From contig PLJD01000027.1 in the NCBI GenBank assembly GCA_003140175.1, forward strand, positions 151 through 38,178: a DNA stretch of 38,028 nt. The letters are read 5' to 3'. The translations under genes and the position numbers were made by a program. This document shows positions 33,539 to 38,028 of this stretch, one piece after another (the stretch's first letter is position 1; every line of letters starts with the position of its first letter). This stretch comes from Actinomycetota bacterium. Its GTDB lineage: Bacteria > Actinomycetota > Acidimicrobiia > IMCC26256 > PALSA-555. The notes under the pieces are model-generated. The model ran no database searches, had not been told where the DNA came from, and worked only from the letters and a program-made list of their open reading frames with translations.

Positions 33539-34624
33539 TCAGGTGAGGATCACCAGGTCGTCGCGGTGGATGACCTCGTGCGGGGAGCCTTCGGGCAGGT
33601 CAGTGGTTCGGCGTCCCGCCAGCCGGGCCAGCGCCCCGCTGTCGTAGCGGACCAGGCCCTTGGCGAAGGCGACCCCGTCGTCGGTGACGACCTCGACCGC
33701 GTCGTCGGGTTCGAAGCGACCTTCGACCGCCCGGACGCCGGCCGGGAGGAGCGAGCGATGGTCCTGGGCCAGCGCCCGTCGGGCCCCGGCGTCGACCACC
33801 ACCCGGCCGGCGGCGCCGAGCGCGAAGGCGATCCAGAGCTTGCGGCTCGACAGCCGGGTGGGTCGGGGATGCACGAGCGTGCCGGTCGGATGCCCGTCGA
33901 TGGCGTCGAGCACGACCCCGGGGGTGTCCGCGGCGGAGATCACGGCCCGCACCCCCGACCACGCCGCGATCTTGGCCGCGGCCAGCTTGCTCGCCATGCC
34001 GCCGCTGCCCCGGGCGCTGCCCGCACCGCCCGCCACGGCCTCGAGCGCGGCGTCGACTTCGACGATCTCCTCGATGAGGGAGGCGCCGGCGTCGAATCGG
34101 GGGTCGGCGGTGAACACCCCGTCGGTGTCGGTGAGCAGAACCAGGACGTCGGCGCCCACCAGGTGCGAGACGAGCGCGGCGAGGAGGTCGTTGTCGCCGT
34201 AGCGGATCTCGTCGTCGGCGATCGTGTCGTTCTCGTTGACGACCGGGACGACACCGAGATCGAGGAGGCAGCCCAGGGTGTGGCGGGCGTGGAGGTACTG
34301 GGAGCGCTGCCCGAAGTCGTGGGGGGTGAGCAGGACCTGGCCGGCGACCAGGCCCCGCTGGGTGAGCAGCGACGAGACGCGCTCCATGAGGCGGGGCTGA
34401 CCGACGGCGGCGACGGCCTGGAGCGTCGCGACGTCGCTCGGGCGGTGGTCGAACCCGAGCGCGGGGAGCCCCGCCGCGATGGCTCCGGAGCACACCAGCA
34501 CGACCTGGTGCCCGGCGGCCCGGGCGGCGGCGATCTCGTCGGCGAGGTGGCCGAGTGCGGGGTCGGCGAGCTCGCCGCGCTCGGTGGTGATCGACGACGT
34601 CCCGACCTTGACGACGGCCTTCAT
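33539..34624 (-). CDS. proB: glutamate 5-kinase
   Basis: A 361-residue enzyme of the first proline step. The amino-acid kinase domain has VKVGTSSIT, LVCSGAIAAG, PVVNENDTI, FGDNDLL-like YGDNDLLAALVSHLVGADVLVLLTDTDG and GSGGMASKLAAAKIAAWSG; the C-terminal PUA domain ends around ARLAGRRTTDLPEG. The ATG overlaps the obg stop by four bases (ATGA). proA follows on the same strand after 278 bases with its own promoter. Confidence 0.95.
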   Translation of the reverse strand: MKAVVKVGTSSITTERGELADPALGHLADEIAAARAAGHQVVLVCSGAIAAGLPALGFDHRPSDVATLQAVAAVGQPRLMERVSSLLTQRGLVAGQVLLTPHDFGQRSQYLHARHTLGCLLDLGVVPVVNENDTIADDEIRYGDNDLLAALVSHLVGADVLVLLTDTDGVFTADPRFDAGASLIEEIVEVDAALEAVAGGAGSARGSGGMASKLAAAKIAAWSGVRAVISAADTPGVVLDAIDGHPTGTLVHPRPTRLSSRKLWIAFALGAAGRVVVDAGARRALAQDHRSLLPAGVRAVEGRFEPDDAVEVVTDDGVAFAKGLVRYDSGALARLAGRRTTDLPEGSPHEVIHRDDLVILT

Positions 34625-35874
34625 CGGCGGTCCGCGGCGGGATCCGCGGCGTAGTCGAGCTCGACCGGGCCGATGCGCACCACGTCGCCGTCCCGAGCAC
34701 CGGCCCGGATCAGGGCACGGTCGACGCCCAGCCGGCGGAACCGGTCGCGGACATAGGCGAGCGCGCCCGCGTCGGTGAGATCGGTGAGCGCGACGACCCG
34801 CTCGGCGGCCCGGCCGGCCACGCGCCAGGCATGGTCGCCGTCGCGTTCGACGACGAAGCCGTCCTGGCGGGGTGAGAGCACGACGATGCCCTCGCGGGCC
34901 GGCGCGGCGGCGCGAGCCTCGGTGACGAGCCGCCCGACGGTCGTGACGAGCTCGTCGAGCCCCGCGCCGGTCACACCCGAGACGCTCAGACCGCCGGTGG
35001 GCATGGTGGCGACATCGGCTTTCGTGCCGACCGTGAGGCGGGGTCGGTCGAGCAGCTCGGGGCGGTAGCGGCGCAGCTCTTCGAGCAGCACCCGTTCTTG
35101 GTCGGCGGGTGAGCGGCCTTCGACGCTCGCCTGGTCGAGGAGCACGACGAGCACCCGGGCCCGTTCGATGTGGCGGAGGAACCGGTGGCCCAGGCCGCGC
35201 CCGTCGGCCGCGCCTTCGATGAGCCCGGGGATGTCGGCGAGCACGAACTCGTAGCCGCTGCGGCGGACCACACCCAGGTTGGGCTCGAGGGTCGTGAACG
35301 GGTACCCGGCGATCTTGGGTCGGGCGGCGCTCAGCGCGGCGATGAGCGTCGACTTGCCGGCATTGGGGAACCCGACCAGCGCGGCGTCGGCGACGAGCTG
35401 CACCTCGAGGCGAAGCCAGGCCTCCTCGCCGTATTCGCCTTGCTCGGCGAAGCTGGGGGCCCGGCGGGCGTTCGAGAGGAACCGGGCGTTGCCGCGCCCC
35501 CCCCGCCCGCCGCGGACTGCGAGATAGGCGTCGCCGTGCGCGACGAGGTCGGCCAGCAGGTTCCCGTCGTGGTCGCGCACCACGGTCCCCTCCGGGACCG
35601 CCACGACGAGCTCGACACCCCGGGTCCCGTGGCGGCGCTGCCCCGCGCCGTGGCGACCCGACTCGGCACGCCGGTGCGGGTGGTCGCGAAACGAGAGGAG
35701 GGACGCCACATTGCGGTCGGCGCGCAGCACGACGTCGCCGCCGGAGCCGCCATCGCCGCCGTCGGGGCCGCCGCGGGGGACGTGCGCCTCCCGGCGAAAC
35801 GACACCACCCCCGCGCCGCCGTCGCCGCCGCGCACGTTGACCGCCGCCTCGTCGACGAACGCGGATTGGGCCAT
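34621..35874 (-). CDS. obg: GTPase Obg (CgtA)
   Basis: A 417-residue ribosome-associated GTPase. The Gly-rich Obg fold (GGDGGAG...RGGPDGGDGGSGGDV) is N-terminal; the G domain has G1 GFPNAGKS (168-175), YPFTT, G3 DIPG (214-217) and G4 TKAD (284-287); the C-terminal OCT domain includes VVERDGDHAWRVAGRAAERVVALTDLTD. G4 normally reads NKxD in Obg; Thr replaces Asn here. ATG at 35874 is six bases after TATCCT. Upstream genes rpmA and rplU are the usual partners. Confidence 0.95.
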   Translation of the reverse strand: MAQSAFVDEAAVNVRGGDGGAGVVSFRREAHVPRGGPDGGDGGSGGDVVLRADRNVASLLSFRDHPHRRAESGRHGAGQRRHGTRGVELVVAVPEGTVVRDHDGNLLADLVAHGDAYLAVRGGRGGRGNARFLSNARRAPSFAEQGEYGEEAWLRLEVQLVADAALVGFPNAGKSTLIAALSAARPKIAGYPFTTLEPNLGVVRRSGYEFVLADIPGLIEGAADGRGLGHRFLRHIERARVLVVLLDQASVEGRSPADQERVLLEELRRYRPELLDRPRLTVGTKADVATMPTGGLSVSGVTGAGLDELVTTVGRLVTEARAAAPAREGIVVLSPRQDGFVVERDGDHAWRVAGRAAERVVALTDLTDAGALAYVRDRFRRLGVDRALIRAGARDGDVVRIGPVELDYAADPAADRR

Positions 35875-35880
35875 ACCGTG

Positions 35881-35886
35881 AGGATA
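35881..35886 (-). promoter_or_regulatory. -10 element of obg (leaderless)
   Basis: TATCCT on the minus strand, six bases before the obg ATG; suggests obg-proB can be transcribed separately from rplU-rpmA. Confidence 0.55.
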
Positions 35887-35937
35887 GGGACGGGTCACCC
35901 CGTCCCGGGTGAGTTCGGGGTCCGCCGGCGGGGCGGG

Positions 35938-36189
35938 TCAGCCCGAGACGACGTCGACGAGCTTGCGGCCCTTGCGGTGGCCGAACCGGACGACGCCGTT
36001 CGCGGTGGCGAAGAGGGTGTCGTCGCCGCCCCGACCGACGTTCTCACCGGGGTGGAAACGGGTCCCGCGCTGGCGAACGATGATGGCGCCGGCCCGCACC
36101 GGGGTGCCCGCACCGACCTTGACCCCGAGCCGCTGCGCAGCCGAGTCGCGCCCGTTGCGAGAAGAAGCGGCACCTTTTTTCTTGGACAT
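35938..36189 (-). CDS. rpmA: 50S ribosomal protein L27
   Basis: An 83-residue L27: [26 protein letters not shown], then [35 protein letters not shown] at 36189 has GAGG six bases upstream. The in-frame extension to 36258 is not L27-like. It follows rplU by 11 bases. Confidence 0.97.
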   Translation of the reverse strand: MSKKKGAASSRNGRDSAAQRLGVKVGAGTPVRAGAIIVRQRGTRFHPGENVGRGGDDTLFATANGVVRFGHRKGRKLVDVVSG

Positions 36190-36200
36190 CGGTGACCTCG

Positions 36201-36512
36201 CTAACCCGTGGCGATCTTGGTGATCTCGAGGAGCGAGAACCGCTGGCGGTGACCCCAACGCTTGCGCTGGTTCGCTTTCGCCTTGTACGTGAAGCCGCGG
36301 ATCTTGGGACCCTTGCCCTCCTCGACCACCCGGGCGAGCACCTGGGTTTCACCGAGCTGGGTCGGGGTGGCGAGCACCCGGTCGCCGTCGACGAGCAGGA
36401 TGGCGGGCAGCTCGACCTCAGCTCCCGCGTCGGCGCCGAGGCGCTCCACTTGGAGCCGTTGACCCTGCTCGACCCGGTACTGCTTGCCGCCGGTGCGGAC
36501 CACCGCGTACAT
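36201..36512 (-). CDS. rplU: 50S ribosomal protein L21
   Basis: A 103-residue L21: [18 protein letters not shown] at the start and the C-terminal [21 protein letters not shown] with its RNA-binding basic stretch. GGGAGG lies five bases before the ATG at 36512, one of the best ribosome sites in the window. 27 bases after the RNase E/G stop. Confidence 0.97.
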   Translation of the reverse strand: MYAVVRTGGKQYRVEQGQRLQVERLGADAGAEVELPAILLVDGDRVLATPTQLGETQVLARVVEEGKGPKIRGFTYKAKANQRKRWGHRQRFSLLEITKIATG

Positions 36513-36539
36513 CGAAACCTCCCGCGAGACCAAGCGATC

Positions 36540-38028
36540 CTACTGCAGCTCCTCGAGGAGGCTCTCCTCGAGGAGGTAGCCCCGGCCCTGGCAGGTCGGG
36601 CAGGTCTCGCTCATCGACTCGACGAGACCCTCCGACACGCGTTTGCGGGTCATCTCGACGAGGCCGAGCTCGGAGATCTCGAACGCCTGGGTGCGGGTCT
36701 TGTCACGGGCGAGCGCGTTCCGGAAGGCCTGGATCACCGCCTCCCGGTTGGCTTTGATCTCCATGTCGATGAAGTCGATCACGATGATGCCGCCGATGTC
36801 GCGGAGCCGGAGCTCACGCGCGACTTCGTCGGCCGCCTCGAGGTTGTTGCGATACACGGTCTCTTCGAGGCTCGACGACCCAACGTTCTTGCCGGTGTTC
36901 ACGTCGATGACGGTGAGCGCCTCGGTGCGCTCGATGACCAGCGAGCCGCCCGAGGGCAGCCACACCTTGCGGTCGAGGGCCTTGAGCAGCTGCTCGTTGA
37001 CGTGGTGGCGTTCGAAGAGGGGCAGGCCCTCCTCTTCAGGGTCGTAGTACTCGACCCGTTCCGCAAGCTCGGGGGTGACCGCCTCGATGTAGGCCTGGAC
37101 CTGCTCGAAGAGGTCCCGGTCGTCGAGGACAACGCCCCGGTACTCCTTGGTGAACTCCTCGCGGATGACGCGCAGCGCGAGTGGCGGCTCTTGGTACAGG
37201 ACCCGGGCCGGCTTCGAGCGCTCGGCGAGGGCCGAGATCTGCTCCCACTGCTCCCGCAGGCGGCGCACGTCGCGCTCGAGCTCCTCGTCGGCGGCACCCT
37301 CCGCCGCGGTGCGCACGATGAGGCCCGCGTCGGGGGGTCGCAGCCCTTCGAGGACCCGCCGCAGTCGGCGCCGTTCGTCGTCGGGGAGGCGCTTGGAGAT
37401 GCCGTAGGTCTTGGGCTGGCCCGGCACCATCACCACGAAGCGTCCGGCGAGGCTCACCTCTTGGGTGAGGCGGGCACCCTTGGCGCCGATCGGGTTCTTG
37501 GTGACCTGCACGATGACGCTCTGGCCGGCCTTGAGGAGCCGCTCGATGCGGGGCTGCTTCTCCTCCACCGCGTCGGCGTCGAACGCGACGTCGCCGCGGT
37601 AGAGCACGCCGTTCTTCGGCGTGCCGATGTCGATGAACGCCGCCTCCATGCCGGGCAGGACGTTCTGGACCCGACCGAGGTAGATGTTGCCGTCGATCGA
37701 GGTGTCGGCGTCGGTGGGCGTGCTGACCGAGTGTTCGATGAGGACGCGACCTTCGAGCAATGCCAGGTGGGTGTGGCCGTTGGGTCGGCGGTGCACCAAC
37801 AGCTGGTAGCGGCCGGCGGGGCGGCCCTTGCGAGTCCGGCCGCGGCGGCGGGCCCGCTGCTCGTCGTCGAGCTCCTCGAGATCGACCGCGTCGCCGACGC
37901 CCAGGTCGGCGCGAACGACGTCGTCGGCGCGACCCGAGCTGGTCGCACCACTGGTGGCACTCCCACCCCCACCCCCACCGCCACCGCCGGCGCCGGCGCC
38001 TCGGCCGCGGCCGCGGCGGCGCCGCTTG
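36540..38028 (-). CDS. rne: ribonuclease E/G, partial (N-terminus off right edge)
   Basis: The frame is open to the right edge, so the start is outside; 495 codons plus stop are visible. The catalytic core shows the S1 domain (IDGNIYLGRVQNVLPGMEAAFIDIG), the Mg2+ aspartates in LTVIDVNTG and GIIVIDFIDM, and the Zn-link CPTCQGRG near the C-terminus. The visible N-terminal extension is Arg/Gly-rich with a run of eight glycines (codons of GGT and GGG/GGC near 37961-37992), then an acidic patch. There is no long C-terminal scaffold, as in actinobacterial enzymes where extra regions are N-terminal. Order rne-rplU-rpmA-obg is typical of the phylum. Confidence 0.93.
   Translation of the reverse strand, partial: KRRRRGRGRGAGAGGGGGGGGGSATSGATSSGRADDVVRADLGVGDAVDLEELDDEQRARRRGRTRKGRPAGRYQLLVHRRPNGHTHLALLEGRVLIEHSVSTPTDADTSIDGNIYLGRVQNVLPGMEAAFIDIGTPKNGVLYRGDVAFDADAVEEKQPRIERLLKAGQSVIVQVTKNPIGAKGARLTQEVSLAGRFVVMVPGQPKTYGISKRLPDDERRRLRRVLEGLRPPDAGLIVRTAAEGAADEELERDVRRLREQWEQISALAERSKPARVLYQEPPLALRVIREEFTKEYRGVVLDDRDLFEQVQAYIEAVTPELAERVEYYDPEEEGLPLFERHHVNEQLLKALDRKVWLPSGGSLVIERTEALTVIDVNTGKNVGSSSLEETVYRNNLEAADEVARELRLRDIGGIIVIDFIDMEIKANREAVIQAFRNALARDKTRTQAFEISELGLVEMTRKRVSEGLVESMSETCPTCQGRGYLLEESLLEELQ

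Overview
This window is about 38 kb of very GC-rich chromosomal DNA with tightly packed, mostly minus-strand housekeeping genes. Gene content and order are actinobacterial: hrcA-dnaJ-rsmE-phoH-ybeY-corC-era, rne-rplU-rpmA-obg-proB-proA and nadD-rsfS. Several features differ from the usual Mycobacterium/Streptomyces pattern: a caa3-type oxidase whose subunit II carries a fused cytochrome c, a BldD-like regulator lodged between rsmE and phoH, and many GTG starts directly behind a -10 box. These suggest a deep-branching actinobacterium, possibly Acidimicrobiia. That lineage call is inference; no rRNA or other marker gene is present to settle it.

Layout. (1) 1-5302, minus: an aa3/caa3 terminal oxidase operon in the order ctaC, ctaD, ctaE, ctaF, ctaG, then a membrane protein cut by the left edge. 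(2) 5413-15752, minus: a stress, ribosome and RNA maturation block: lepA, hemW, CIRCE-controlled hrcA-dnaJ, rsmE, a BldD ortholog, phoH, ybeY, a CorC/CNNM protein and era. (3) 15958-21660: rpsT on plus, converging on holA; then a FolP2-type protein, a ComEA-like protein lacking its DNA-binding half, and leuS. (4) 21777-23726: tRNA-Ala(GGC) followed by a small gene graveyard: truncated hicA, truncated tnpB, an intact DUF1697 gene, a frameshifted aquaporin fragment and a possible MFS tail. (5) 23727-26190, minus: an ABC-2 exporter pair plus a VC0807-like membrane protein. (6) 26290-27805, plus: a triple 11-bp repeat array, a leaderless promoter and a hisH/hisF-like pair whose HisF member has Gln at the position of catalytic Asp130. 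(7) 27802-33260: rsfS, nadD, an ACT-domain protein, a CoxE-like VWA protein, a MoxR ATPase and proA. (8) 33539-38028, minus: proB, obg, rpmA, rplU and RNase E/G cut by the right edge.

Two regulatory themes stand out. First, many genes that begin a transcript have a TANNNT hexamer 6-10 nt before an ATG or GTG, which predicts leaderless mRNAs; operon-internal genes instead use Shine-Dalgarno sequences or stop/start overlaps. Second, the BldD ortholog keeps the RXD-X8-RXXD cyclic-di-GMP signature, and its own predicted promoter carries two BldD-box cores, one touching the -35 and one over the -10. The least explained element is the hisH/hisF-like pair with its repeat array.
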